A DNA stretch of 64,000 nucleotides from Kitasatospora sp. NBC_00458 (GTDB taxonomy: Bacteria; Actinomycetota; Actinomycetes; Streptomycetales; Streptomycetaceae), in assembly GCF_036013975.1 (NCBI RefSeq), contig NZ_CP107904.1:5419001-5483000 (forward strand), in the 5' to 3' direction. Position numbers and translations under genes: made by a program. Under the pieces are notes generated by a model, which saw nothing but the letters and a program-made list of their open reading frames with translations, ran no database searches and was not told the origin of the DNA. How positions within the stretch are numbered: the first letter of the stretch is position 1; the number at the start of each line of letters is the position of its first letter. Below are positions 16,506-25,537 of the stretch, piece after piece.

Positions 16506-18299
16506 ATGGCCGCCATGCGCGTCCGCCTCCCCGCCGCAGCCGCCGCGCTGCTGCTCGCCCTCGCCGCCTGCACGGGCTGCTCCGGCGGCCCGGCCCCGGC
16601 CGGCACCGCCCCGGCGCCCGGCCCCGCGCCGCCCGCGCCGGCCGCCGTCACCGGGGACGTCCTCCCGGTCGACCGCTCCACCGTGCGGGACGGCGGCACC
16701 CTGCGCTGGGCGGTGGACGCCGTCCCCGCCACCCTGAACGTCTACCAGCCCGCCGCCACGGCCGACTCCGCGCTGCTCGCGCACGCCCTCTACCCCGCGC
16801 TGTTCCGGCCCGGCGCGCACGGCGAGTGGGAGGCCGATCCCGACTACCTCGCCGCCGCCGAGTGCACCCCGCCCGGGCAGCTGCCGCAGGTGGTCACCTA
16901 CCGCCTCAACCCGCGGGCCGCCTGGAGCGACGGCACCCCGCTCTCCATCGCCGACTTCATCGCCCAGCGGGCCGCGCTCTCCGGCCTCGACCCCGCCTAC
17001 ACCGCCGCCCGCCCGGCCGGGTACGGCGCGATCGACTCGATCGTCCAGGGCGCCGGCCCGCAGGAGGTCAGGGTCACCTTCCGGCAGCCCTACGGAGAGT
17101 GGCGCGCCCTGTTCGGCCCGCTCTACCCGGCCGCCGAGACCGCCACCGCCGCCGCCTTCGACCGCCCGCTGCCCGGGGGCGCCGCCCACCCGACCGCCGG
17201 GCCGTTCCTGGTCTCCGGCTACGACCCGGCCGGCGGACGGGCCGCCCTCGTCCGTAACCCCTACTGGTGGGGCGAGCCGGCCAAGGCCGACCGGATCGAC
17301 TTCCTCGCCACCCCGCCCGAGCGGCGGCTCGGGGAGCTGGAACAGAACCGGCTGGACGTCGCCCCGCTGACGGCCGCCGTCGACCGCGCGGCCGCCTCCG
17401 GCCCCCCGGGTGCCGACACCGGCGGCGCGGGCGCCGGAGGGGCCGCCCAGGCCCTCGGACGGGCGCAGTCCCTGCCCGGCGTCACCCTGCACCGGGCCGC
17501 CGGCGCCGCGCTCACCCAGCTCACCCTCAACGCGGCCCGCGAGCCCCTCACCGACCCGGCCCTGCGCCGCGCGGTGGCCCGCGCCGTCGACCGCGGGCAC
17601 GCCGCGGGGGCCGCACTCACCCCGATGGGCCTGCCCGCCGCCCCGCTCGGCCACCACCTGCTCACCGGCGACCAGGACGGCTACCGGGACAACGCCGACG
17701 CGCTCGGCACCGCCGACGCCGGGCGGATGCTGGACGCGGCGGGCTGGAAGCGCCCCGCCGCCGGCGGCACCCGGGCCGGGAACGGGCGCGAGCTGGCCCT
17801 GACCCTGCTGGCCCCGGCCGGCTCCGCCACCGCCAGGCGCACCGCGGACGCGGTGGCGGCGGACCTCGGCGCGGCCGGGATCGCGGTCCGGGTGACGGAG
17901 GCACCGGCGGACACCTTCGTCCGGGACCACCTGGCCGCCGGCGACTTCGACCTCGCCCTGTTCTCCTGGCCCGCCGGACCGGGCCCGGCCGCCGAGCAGC
18001 GCGCCGTCTACGCCAAGCCCCGCCCCGGCCCCGACGGGGAACCCCGGAGCGGCGTCAACTACGCCCGGGTGGGAACAGAGGAGATCGACCGGCTCTTCGA
18101 CCGCGCCGCCGCCGAACCGGACCCCGCCGCCCGCCGGGCCCTCCTCCAGGAGGCGGACGTCCGGATCTGGCAGCTGGGCCACTCGGTGCCGCTGTTCCAG
18201 CGCCCCGAACTGACGGCCGTCCGGACGGGTCTCGCGGGGGCGGGCGTGTGGGGGTTCGGACCGCCGCGGTTCCAGGACGTGGGGTGGTCCGCCGGGTGA
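16506..18299 (+). CDS. Orphan peptide-binding lipoprotein (SBP family 5)
   Basis: A ~597-residue extracytoplasmic solute-binding protein of ABC transporter family 5 (peptide/nickel type). The N-terminus is a lipoprotein signal ending in LALAAC, Cys at ~22. Family landmarks are GGTLRWAVDAVPATLN after the linker, TYRLNPRAAWSDGTPL, and LRRAVARAVDRG in the second lobe. No permease or ATPase genes adjoin, so it must share another transporter, for example one of the three complete systems downstream, or bind peptides as a sensor. ATG at 16506 or 16515 is the start; an upstream GTG at 16470 only lengthens the signal. Confidence 0.87.
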   Translation: MAAMRVRLPAAAAALLLALAACTGCSGGPAPAGTAPAPGPAPPAPAAVTGDVLPVDRSTVRDGGTLRWAVDAVPATLNVYQPAATADSALLAHALYPALFRPGAHGEWEADPDYLAAAECTPPGQLPQVVTYRLNPRAAWSDGTPLSIADFIAQRAALSGLDPAYTAARPAGYGAIDSIVQGAGPQEVRVTFRQPYGEWRALFGPLYPAAETATAAAFDRPLPGGAAHPTAGPFLVSGYDPAGGRAALVRNPYWWGEPAKADRIDFLATPPERRLGELEQNRLDVAPLTAAVDRAAASGPPGADTGGAGAGGAAQALGRAQSLPGVTLHRAAGAALTQLTLNAAREPLTDPALRRAVARAVDRGHAAGAALTPMGLPAAPLGHHLLTGDQDGYRDNADALGTADAGRMLDAAGWKRPAAGGTRAGNGRELALTLLAPAGSATARRTADAVAADLGAAGIAVRVTEAPADTFVRDHLAAGDFDLALFSWPAGPGPAAEQRAVYAKPRPGPDGEPRSGVNYARVGTEEIDRLFDRAAAEPDPAARRALLQEADVRIWQLGHSVPLFQRPELTAVRTGLAGAGVWGFGPPRFQDVGWSAG

Positions 18300-18518
18300 A
18301 ATGCCGGTGACCTGGCTGTGATCTTGATCCCGCCCGACCTGCCCGTTTCGGCCGAGCTGGGCGGTTCCCCGTACCATAGGAGGAAGCCGTGGCATGTCCT
18401 GCCCGGCGGGTGGACCGGTAGTAGCAGGCGGAACGGGCGGCGGCGACCAAGATGGGTCGCAAGTGCGCGTCACGCAGCCGGGCGCCGAAACCCACGATTC
18501 CGGGAGAATCTGCTAGGC

Positions 18519-20423
18519 ATGCCCACGCGCAACGACATCCGTAACGTCGCCATCGTCGCCCACGTCGACCACGGCAAGACCACCCTGGTCGACGCCATGC
18601 TCAAGCAGGCCGGCGCCTTCGCCGCGCACCAGCAGCTGGACGACCGGATGATGGACTCCAACGATCTGGAGCGCGAGAAGGGCATCACCATTCTCGCGAA
18701 GAACACCGCCGTCAAGTACCACCCGAAGGATGGTGGCGTCCCGATCACCATCAACATCATCGACACCCCGGGCCACGCCGACTTCGGTGGCGAGGTCGAG
18801 CGCGGTCTGTCGATGGTGGACGCGGTCGTCCTCCTCGTCGACGCCTCCGAGGGTCCGCTCCCGCAGACCCGCTTCGTGCTCCGCAAGGCGCTCACCGCGC
18901 GCCTGCCCGTCATCCTCTGCATCAACAAGACCGACCGTCCGGACGCCCGGATCGACGAGGTCATCAACGAGACCTACGACCTGTTCCTCGACCTGGACGC
19001 GGACGAGGACCAGATCGAGTTCCCGATCGTCTACGCCTGCGCCCGTGACGGTGTCGCCTCGCTGACCAAGCCGGAGAACGGCACCGTCCCCGCCGACAGC
19101 GACAGCCTGGAGCCGTTCTTCTCCACCATCCTGGCGCACGTCCCGGCCCCGACGTTCGAGGAGGACGCGCCGCTCCAGGCCCACGTCACCAACCTCGACG
19201 CGGACAACTTCCTCGGCCGCATCGCGCTGCTCCGCGTCGAGCAGGGCGAGCTGCGCAAGGGCCAGACCGTGGCCTGGATCAAGCGCGACGGCACCATCAC
19301 GAACGTCCGCATCTCCGAGCTGCTGATGACCGAGGCGCTCACCCGCAAGCCGGCCGAGGTGGCCGGCCCGGGTGACATCTGTGCCGTCGCCGGCATCTCC
19401 GAGATCATGATCGGCGAGACCCTGGCCGACCCGGAGAACCCGATCGCGCTGCCGCTGATCACGGTGGACGAGCCGGCCATCTCGATGACCATCGGCACCA
19501 ACACCTCGCCGCTGGTCGGCCGGGGCGGCAGCGGCAAGGGCGCGGACGCCAAGGCCAGCGGCCGGGTCGACCGCAAGGTCACCGCCCGCCAGGTGAAGGA
19601 CCGCCTGGACCGCGAGCTGATCGGCAACGTCTCGCTCCGCGTCCTGGAGACCGAGCGTCCGGACGCCTGGGAGGTGCAGGGCCGCGGTGAGCTGGCGCTG
19701 GCCATCCTGATCGAGACCATGCGCCGCGAGGGCTTCGAGCTGACCGTCGGCAAGCCGCAGGTGGTCACCAAGGAGGTCAACGGCAAGACGCACGAGCCGG
19801 TCGAGCGCCTCACCGTGGACGTCCCCGAGGAGCACATGGGTGCCGTCACCCAGCTCATGGGCATCCGCAAGGGCCGGATGGACAACATGTCCAACCACGG
19901 TTCGGGCTGGGTCCGGATGGAGTTCGTGGTGCCGTCCCGCGGCCTGATCGGCTTCCGGACCGAGTTCCTCACCAACACCCGCGGCACCGGCATCGCGCAC
20001 TCGATCCACGAGGGCCACGAGCCGTGGTTCGGCACCCTGACGACCCGCAACAACGGTTCGCTGGTCGCCGACCGGGCCGGCGTGGTCACCGCGTTCGCGA
20101 TGACCAACCTGCAGGAGCGCGGCGTGCTCTTCTGCGACCCGGGCACCGAGGTGTACGAGGGCATGATCGTCGGCGAGAACTCGCGCGCCGACGACATGGA
20201 CGTCAACATCACCAAGGAGAAGAAGCTCACCAACATGCGGTCGTCGAACGCCGACGTCGCCGAGTCGATCGTGCCGCCGCGCAAGCTCTCGCTGGAGCAG
20301 TCGCTGGAGTTCTGCCGCGAGGACGAGTGCATCGAGGTGACCCCGGAGACTGTTCGCATCCGTAAGGTCGTGCTGGACCAGAAGGACCGTGGCCGTACCG
20401 CCTCGCGCGCGAAGAAGGTCTGA
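18519..20423 (+). CDS. typA: Translational GTPase TypA/BipA
   Basis: A 634-residue translation-factor-family GTPase that acts on the ribosome. G motifs: AHVDHGKTT at ~14-22, GITI, DTPGHADFGGEVER and NKTD. After the G domain come a beta-barrel domain II (LLRVEQGELRKGQ), an EF-G-like domain and the TypA-specific C-terminus (TNLQERGVLFCDPG). Length matches the family. ATG at 18519 is preceded by GGGAGA at 11 nt. The upstream open frame is rejected as start because TypA begins with NVAIVAHVDHGKT near residue 10. Two strong hairpins end the transcript. Confidence 0.97.
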   Translation: MPTRNDIRNVAIVAHVDHGKTTLVDAMLKQAGAFAAHQQLDDRMMDSNDLEREKGITILAKNTAVKYHPKDGGVPITINIIDTPGHADFGGEVERGLSMVDAVVLLVDASEGPLPQTRFVLRKALTARLPVILCINKTDRPDARIDEVINETYDLFLDLDADEDQIEFPIVYACARDGVASLTKPENGTVPADSDSLEPFFSTILAHVPAPTFEEDAPLQAHVTNLDADNFLGRIALLRVEQGELRKGQTVAWIKRDGTITNVRISELLMTEALTRKPAEVAGPGDICAVAGISEIMIGETLADPENPIALPLITVDEPAISMTIGTNTSPLVGRGGSGKGADAKASGRVDRKVTARQVKDRLDRELIGNVSLRVLETERPDAWEVQGRGELALAILIETMRREGFELTVGKPQVVTKEVNGKTHEPVERLTVDVPEEHMGAVTQLMGIRKGRMDNMSNHGSGWVRMEFVVPSRGLIGFRTEFLTNTRGTGIAHSIHEGHEPWFGTLTTRNNGSLVADRAGVVTAFAMTNLQERGVLFCDPGTEVYEGMIVGENSRADDMDVNITKEKKLTNMRSSNADVAESIVPPRKLSLEQSLEFCREDECIEVTPETVRIRKVVLDQKDRGRTASRAKKV

Positions 20424-20441
20424 TCACCGCCTTCTGAGGCC

Positions 20442-20464
20442 TTCCGGCCGTGCTTTGGCCGGAA
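20442..20464 (+). terminator. First hairpin after typA
   Basis: Perfect 8-bp stem ttccggcc/ggccggaa with a 7-nt loop, 18 nt after the typA stop. Confidence 0.6.
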
Positions 20465-20469
20465 ACCGT

Positions 20470-20506
20470 CGCCCCCCTTTCCGATGGAGAGGGGGGCGAA
20501 CTTTTT
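20470..20506 (+). terminator. Rho-independent terminator of typA
   Basis: Stem cgcccccc (20470-20477) with ggggggcg (20491-20498), extended by weaker pairs, followed by aactttttc. A U-tract is rare in this GC-rich DNA, so this is a strong call. Confidence 0.88.
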
Positions 20507-20581
20507 CAATCACTCCACGCTGTCGACGCGCGTATAAACGGAATAGCGCTTACCACGGCAAGGTGTCCGCTGAGCGAACGT

Positions 20582-20608
20582 GACAGTCCGTCATTCATGA
20601 CGACTGTC
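20582..20608. promoter_or_regulatory. 27-bp dyad, candidate operator
   Basis: Arms gacagt-c-cgtcat and atgacg-actgtc around a 2-nt centre form a near-perfect dyad with one unpaired base. It lies 257 bp before the binding-protein start, away from the typA terminators. A binding site for a dimeric regulator is more likely than a terminator because no U-tract follows and it is followed by likely promoter DNA. Confidence 0.5.
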
Positions 20609-20864
20609 CGTTTAATGCCTGTCTGAGTATGTCTCATATGTCCGATTTTCGAAACTTACCGACCGTTCATGTGACCTAATTGAGATCGGCAGTGGTCACT
20701 TTCGTGTCCGTGCGTGACACATAGTGGGTGCAGTCAGGCTCGGGTCAAGGGTTAACGCGCAGGGGTGCGCGCCGAAACCACGAGCGCGGACGGCACAGCG
20801 GACCGGTACCAACCGCCCGCAGTGCTCTCCTCGTTGGAAAGTCGAATTCAGGAGGCATCCCCCC

Positions 20865-22499
20865 ATGCGTGGTGCAACCCAGACCAAGTGGCTCGTCGCG
20901 GCGACCGCGATCGCCCTTGCGGCGACCGCTTGCAGCACCAGCTCGAAGAGCAGCGACAAGGCTGCCTCGGGCGGCGGCACGATCGCTGTTCAGCTCGGTG
21001 AGCCGCAGCACGGCCTGATTCCGCAGAACACCGCGGAGTCCGAGGGTGCCGAGGTCCTGAACGCCCTCTTCGCCGGCCTGGTCGAGTACGACAACAAGAC
21101 CAACGAGCCGAAGCTGCGCGTCGCGGAGTCGATCGAGTCCCCCGACAGCAAGGTCTGGACGATCAAGCTGAAGGACGGCTACACCTTCCACAACGGTGAG
21201 AAGGTCACCGCGCAGTCCTTCGTGGACGCCTGGAACTGGGGCGCCAACCAGGACAACGCGGCCGAGGGCCTCCCGTTCTTCGCCAAGATCGACGGCTCCG
21301 CCGACCTGGCCCCGGGCAAGGACAAGAAGCCGACCACCGACAAGCTCAAGGGCCTGACGGTCGTCGACGACAAGACCTTCACCGTCGCCCTGACCGCGCC
21401 GTTCTCCCAGTTCAAGACCATGCTGGGCTACAACGCGTTCTACCCGCTGCCGAAGGCCTTCTTCGCTGACAAGAAGACCTTCGAAGAGGCCCCCATCGGC
21501 AACGGCCCGTTCCAGATGGACGGCAAGTGGGAGCACAACCAGCAGATCAAGGTCAAGCGCTACGACAACTTCCCGGCCGCTGACGGCAAGGCGAAGCTGC
21601 AGGGCGTCACCTTCAAGATCTACGACAAGCTGGAGACGGCGTACAACGACCTGCGCGCCGACAACATCCAGGCCACCGACAAGCTCCCGATCTCGGCCAT
21701 GGGCACGGTCAAGGGCGAGTTCGGCGACCGCTACATCTACAAGCCGGAGTCCGGCGTCGGCTACATCGGCTTCCCGATCGCCACCAACCCGGCCACCTAC
21801 GGCAAGCCGGAGATCCGCAAGGCGATCTCGATGGCGATCGACCGCGAGGCGATCACCAAGACGATCTTCTCGGGCACCCGCGTCCCGGCCGACGACTTCA
21901 TCAACCCGCTGATCCCGGGTTACCGCAAGGGCGCCATGGGCGACGCGGCGAAGTACGACCCGGCCAAGGCCAAGTCGATCTTCGACACGGCCGGCGGCGT
22001 GCCGAACAACACCCTGGAGCTCGGCTACAACGCCGACGGCGGCCACAAGGAGTGGATCGAGGCCGTCGCCAACCAGCTGAAGAAGAACCTGGGCGTCGAG
22101 GTCACCCTCAAGCCGTTCGAGAAGTTCGGCAAGATCCTGGACGCGCTGGGCGAGAAGCAGTACTCCGGCGGCTTCCGGATGGCCTGGTCGATGGACTACC
22201 CGTCGATCGAGAACTACCTCCGTCCGATCTTCTCCAAGGTCGCGATCGAGAACGGCTCGAACTACGGCGGCTACGTCAACGAGCAGTTCGAGACCCTGCT
22301 GGACCAGGCCGACCAGGCGAAGAGCCCGGAGGAGGGTCAGAAGCTGTACCAGCAGGCCGATGACATCCTCGTCCAGGACCTGCCGTACATCCCGGTGTAC
22401 ACCTACATGTCCTCCGCCGCGTACAGCAAGAAGATCAAGAACTTCGACACCGACGCCCAGGGACGCATGAACCTGGACGAGGTCGAGCTCGCCGGCTGA
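20865..22499 (+). CDS. Peptide ABC transporter binding lipoprotein, operon 1
   Basis: A 544-residue family-5 solute-binding lipoprotein. The signal peptide ends at C23 (LAATAC), so the mature protein is anchored by a lipid on the outer face of the membrane. Landmarks include GGTIAVQLGEPQHGL, TIKLKDGYTFHNGEKVTAQSF (split over lobe I) and IRKAISMAIDREAITKTIF. It should bind oligopeptides for the permeases that follow. Start ATG follows a strong AGGAGG. The binding protein of operon 3 is a close relative, that of operon 2 more distant. Confidence 0.93.
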   Translation: MRGATQTKWLVAATAIALAATACSTSSKSSDKAASGGGTIAVQLGEPQHGLIPQNTAESEGAEVLNALFAGLVEYDNKTNEPKLRVAESIESPDSKVWTIKLKDGYTFHNGEKVTAQSFVDAWNWGANQDNAAEGLPFFAKIDGSADLAPGKDKKPTTDKLKGLTVVDDKTFTVALTAPFSQFKTMLGYNAFYPLPKAFFADKKTFEEAPIGNGPFQMDGKWEHNQQIKVKRYDNFPAADGKAKLQGVTFKIYDKLETAYNDLRADNIQATDKLPISAMGTVKGEFGDRYIYKPESGVGYIGFPIATNPATYGKPEIRKAISMAIDREAITKTIFSGTRVPADDFINPLIPGYRKGAMGDAAKYDPAKAKSIFDTAGGVPNNTLELGYNADGGHKEWIEAVANQLKKNLGVEVTLKPFEKFGKILDALGEKQYSGGFRMAWSMDYPSIENYLRPIFSKVAIENGSNYGGYVNEQFETLLDQADQAKSPEEGQKLYQQADDILVQDLPYIPVYTYMSSAAYSKKIKNFDTDAQGRMNLDEVELAG

Positions 22500-22521
22500 T
22501 CCGGTTAATCAGACGAACGGG

Positions 22522-22558
22522 GGCGGGCGGACCGGACTACAGTCCGGGTCCTCCCGCC
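22522..22558 (+). promoter_or_regulatory. Intercistronic hairpin between binding-protein and permease genes, operon 1
   Basis: Arms ggcggg-c-ggaccggact (22522-22538) and agtccgggtcc-t-cccgcc (22541-22558) pair with one bulge and a 2-nt loop in the 90-nt gap. It may act as an mRNA 3' stabiliser or partial terminator that raises binding-protein output over permease output. Operons 2 and 3 have hairpins at the same place. Confidence 0.65.
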
Positions 22559-22589
22559 TCCCTTCCTTGTCCGAAAGTATGGAGGTCTG

Positions 22590-23534
22590 ATGGGCCGCTA
22601 TGTCATCCGCCGACTTATACAGGCAATCCCTGTCCTGATCGGTGCGACGTTCCTGATCTACTGGCTGTGCTTCAGCCTGCCCGGTGACCCGGTGCAGGCG
22701 CTGGCCGGCGAGAAGAAGGCCGATCCGCTCGTGGCGGAGATGATCCGCCAGAAGTACCACCTGAACGACCCGTTCCTGCTCCAGTACTGGAACTACATCA
22801 CCGGCGTCTTCCAAGGCGACCTGGGTGAGAGCCTGACCGGTCGTTCGGTGAGCGAAATGATCAGCGAGGCGTTCCCGTTCACCGTGAACCTCGCCATCGT
22901 GGCGTTCGTCATCGAGGCGATCATCGGTGTGCTGGCGGGCGTGATGGCGGCCCTGCGCAAGGGCAAGTTCCTGGACCAGCTGGTCCTCATCAGCACGCTG
23001 TTCGTGATCTCGATCCCGGTCTTCGTCACCGGCTTCGTGCTCCAGCTCGTGCTCGGCGTCAAGCTCAAGAACGACTACGGCATCGAGATCTTCTCGGTCT
23101 CCTTCAACGAGGAAGACGGTCTGCGGGCGTACCTGCTGCCGGCCTTCGTGCTGGCCTCGACCTCGCTCGCCTACGTGGCCCGACTGACCCGCACCAGCCT
23201 GATGGAGACCATGCGCGCGGACTACGTGCGCACCGCGGTCGCCAAGGGCCTGAAGCGCCGTCGGGTGATCGGCCGGCACGCCCTGCGCAACGCGCTGATC
23301 CCGATCGTCACCTTCCTCGGTGCCGACCTCGGCGGTCTGATGGGCGGCGCGGTCATCACCGAGAAGATCTTCAACATCCACGGCATCGGCGGTCTGCTCG
23401 CCCAGGCCGTGTACCAGAAGCAGGGCACGATCATCGTCGGCGTCGTCACGCTGCTGGTGATGATCTACCTCGTCACCACCCTGCTCGTGGACCTGCTGTA
23501 CGCCGTGCTCGACCCGAGGATCCGCTATGAGTGA
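22590..23534 (+). CDS. Peptide ABC transporter permease (DppB/OppB type), operon 1
   Basis: A 314-residue inner-membrane permease with about six membrane helices. The N-terminal MGRYVIRRLIQAIPVLIGAT and LPGDPVQAL are hallmarks of DppB/OppB, and the EAA loop that docks on the ATPase is DYVRTAVAKGL around residues 210-220. It pairs with the next gene to form the channel. The first codons use rare ctt/ata codons. The stop overlaps the next start by 8 nt (ATGAGTGA), implying coupled translation. Confidence 0.95.
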   Translation: MGRYVIRRLIQAIPVLIGATFLIYWLCFSLPGDPVQALAGEKKADPLVAEMIRQKYHLNDPFLLQYWNYITGVFQGDLGESLTGRSVSEMISEAFPFTVNLAIVAFVIEAIIGVLAGVMAALRKGKFLDQLVLISTLFVISIPVFVTGFVLQLVLGVKLKNDYGIEIFSVSFNEEDGLRAYLLPAFVLASTSLAYVARLTRTSLMETMRADYVRTAVAKGLKRRRVIGRHALRNALIPIVTFLGADLGGLMGGAVITEKIFNIHGIGGLLAQAVYQKQGTIIVGVVTLLVMIYLVTTLLVDLLYAVLDPRIRYE

Positions 23535-24468
23535 GACCATCACCAAGGGCGCCGAGGCCCCTTCCGAGGACAACACCCCCAAGTCCTCGCCGGAGAAGAA
23601 GCAGAAGCCGGAGCGCGTCGCCAGTCTCTGGTCGGACGCGATGCGCGACCTGCGCCGCAACCCGGTCTTCATCATCGGCGCGGTGCTGGTGTCCTTCCTG
23701 CTCCTGCTGGCCGCCGTGCCGCAGTTGTTCACGGACGGCAGCCCGTTCGACTCCGGGGCCTGCGACCTGGCCGACTCGCTGAAGCGGCCCAGTGCCGAGC
23801 ACTGGTTCGGCTTCGACGTCCAGGGCTGCGACATCTACACCCGCACGGTGTGGGGCGCCCGCAACTCGATCATCGTCGGCGTCCTGACCACCACCATGGT
23901 CACCCTGGTGGGCGCGCTCCTCGGCCTGCTGGCCGGCTGGAAGGGCGGGATCGTCGACAGCATCCTGTCGCGCTTCACCGAGATCTTCTTCTCGATCCCG
24001 CTGCTGCTCGGCGGCATGCTGATCATGTCGATGCTCGGCAAGGGCAACGCCTGGACGGTCTCGGTCGTCATGACCGTGCTCGGCTGGCCGCAGATCTTCC
24101 GCATCATGCGCGCCTCGGTGCTGTCGAACAAGAACAACGACTACGTGATGGCGGCCCGCGCCCTCGGCGCCGGCTCCGGCCGGATCACCTTCCGGCACAT
24201 CGTGCCGAACGCCATCGCGCCGGTCATCGTCGTCTCCGCGATCAGCCTGGGCGTCTACATCGGTGCCGAGGCCGCGCTCTCCTACCTCGGCATCGGCGTG
24301 CAGCCGCCGGAGATCTCCTGGGGCCTGATGATCAGCGACGCGTCGGTCCGCTTCCTGGACGCGCCGCACGTGCTGCTCTTCCCCTCCGCGGTGCTGAGCG
24401 TCACCGTGCTGGCCTTCATCATGCTCGGCGACGCGGTCCGCGACGCCCTCGACCCGAAGCTCCGCTGA
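23527..24468 (+). CDS. Peptide ABC transporter permease (DppC/OppC type), operon 1
   Basis: A 313-residue permease. A charged N-terminal tail of ~45 residues precedes MRDLRRNPVFIIGA, the usual start of the DppC N-terminal helix. The segment HWFGFDVQGCDIYTR matches the DppC/OppC motif (FGTDxxGRD-like). EAA loop: DYVMAARALGAGSGR. The end LGDAVRDALDPKLR is typical. It is translated from within the end of the DppB-type gene and is followed 19 nt later by the first ATPase gene. Confidence 0.95.
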   Translation: MSETITKGAEAPSEDNTPKSSPEKKQKPERVASLWSDAMRDLRRNPVFIIGAVLVSFLLLLAAVPQLFTDGSPFDSGACDLADSLKRPSAEHWFGFDVQGCDIYTRTVWGARNSIIVGVLTTTMVTLVGALLGLLAGWKGGIVDSILSRFTEIFFSIPLLLGGMLIMSMLGKGNAWTVSVVMTVLGWPQIFRIMRASVLSNKNNDYVMAARALGAGSGRITFRHIVPNAIAPVIVVSAISLGVYIGAEAALSYLGIGVQPPEISWGLMISDASVRFLDAPHVLLFPSAVLSVTVLAFIMLGDAVRDALDPKLR

Positions 24469-24487
24469 GAGAAGAGGTGACGACCCG

Positions 24488-25537
24488 ATGACCACCGTGA
24501 TCGAGAAGAACCAGAAGAGCGGCCGCCTTGAGGTTGGCACCCCGCTGCTGGAGGTCAAGGACCTCCACGTGGAGTTCCACACCCGGGACGGCGTCGCGAA
24601 GGCCGTGAACGGAGTCAACTACTCCGTGGCCGCCGGCGAGACCCTCGCGGTGCTCGGCGAGTCCGGCTCCGGCAAGTCGGTGACCGCCCAGACCATCATG
24701 GGCATCCTCGACATGCCGCCCGGCAAGATCAGCCAGGGCCAGATCCTCTTCCGCGGGCAGGACATGCTCGCGATGAAGGAGGAGGACCGCCGGCAGATCC
24801 GCGGCCAGAAGATCGCGATGATCTTCCAGGACGCGCTGTCCTCGCTGAACCCCGTGATGACCGTCGGCGCGCAGCTCGGCGAGATGTTCCGGGTGCACCG
24901 CGGCTCCTCCAAGAAGGAGGCCCGGGAGAAGGCGATCGAGCTGATGGAGCGGGTGCGCATCCCCGCCGCCCGCCAGCGCGTCGGCGACTACCCGCACCAG
25001 TTCTCCGGCGGTATGCGCCAGCGCATCATGATCGCCATGGCGCTCTCCATGGAGCCCGACCTGATCATCGCGGACGAGCCCACCACCGCCCTGGACGTCA
25101 CCGTCCAGGCCCAGGTGATGGACCTGCTCGCGGAGCTGCAGGCCGAGTACAACATGGGCCTGATCCTGATCACCCACGACCTCGGCGTGGTCGCCGACGT
25201 CGCGGACAAGATCGCCGTGATGTACGCGGGCCGGATCGTCGAGACCGCCCCGGTGCACGAGCTGTACGCCAACCCGGCGCACCCGTACACCAAGGGCCTG
25301 CTCCGCTCCATCCCGCGCCTGGACCAGAAGGGCCAGGAGCTGTACGCGATCAAGGGCCTGCCCCCGAACCTGCTGAAGGTCCCGGCCGGCTGCGCGTTCA
25401 ACCCCCGCTGTGACGTCGCCACCGACCTGTGCCGCACGGAGATCCCGAAGCTGCACCAGGTGACCGACAAGGACGGCAAGGAGCTCACCGGCCGCCGCAG
25501 CGCGTGCCACCTCTGGAAGGAGACCCTCCATGGCTGA
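24488..25537 (+). CDS. Peptide ABC transporter ATPase (DppD/OppD type), operon 1
   Basis: A 349-residue ABC ATPase. Walker A GESGSGKS at 57-64, signature FSGGMRQR, Walker B LIIADEPTTALD and switch LITHDLGV are intact. The C-terminal oligopeptide/dipeptide extension carries a cysteine cluster (C-x5-C-x6-C and a late SAC). With its DppF-type partner it drives import. A purine-rich GAGAAGAGGTG site precedes the ATG. Parts of the gene are nearly identical in DNA to the two other DppD-type genes. Confidence 0.96.
   Translation: MTTVIEKNQKSGRLEVGTPLLEVKDLHVEFHTRDGVAKAVNGVNYSVAAGETLAVLGESGSGKSVTAQTIMGILDMPPGKISQGQILFRGQDMLAMKEEDRRQIRGQKIAMIFQDALSSLNPVMTVGAQLGEMFRVHRGSSKKEAREKAIELMERVRIPAARQRVGDYPHQFSGGMRQRIMIAMALSMEPDLIIADEPTTALDVTVQAQVMDLLAELQAEYNMGLILITHDLGVVADVADKIAVMYAGRIVETAPVHELYANPAHPYTKGLLRSIPRLDQKGQELYAIKGLPPNLLKVPAGCAFNPRCDVATDLCRTEIPKLHQVTDKDGKELTGRRSACHLWKETLHG

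Larger units (their letters stand above)
20424..20864 (+). promoter_or_regulatory. Regulatory leader of peptide transporter operon 1
   Basis: 441 bp without a gene. After the typA terminators the DNA is clearly poorer in GC (about 20500-20730) and holds three inverted repeats: a 27-bp dyad (20582-20608), gtgacc/ggtcac arms at 20671-20676 and 20694-20699, and gtgtc/gacac at 20704-20708 and 20716-20720. This is the likely promoter/operator region of the operon. No consensus -35/-10 pair could be fixed. Confidence 0.55.

Noticed and set aside
13154..16732. 1192-residue minus-strand ORF
   Set aside because: Antisense to two genes and rich in Gly/Asp/Val typical of shadows in GC-rich DNA.
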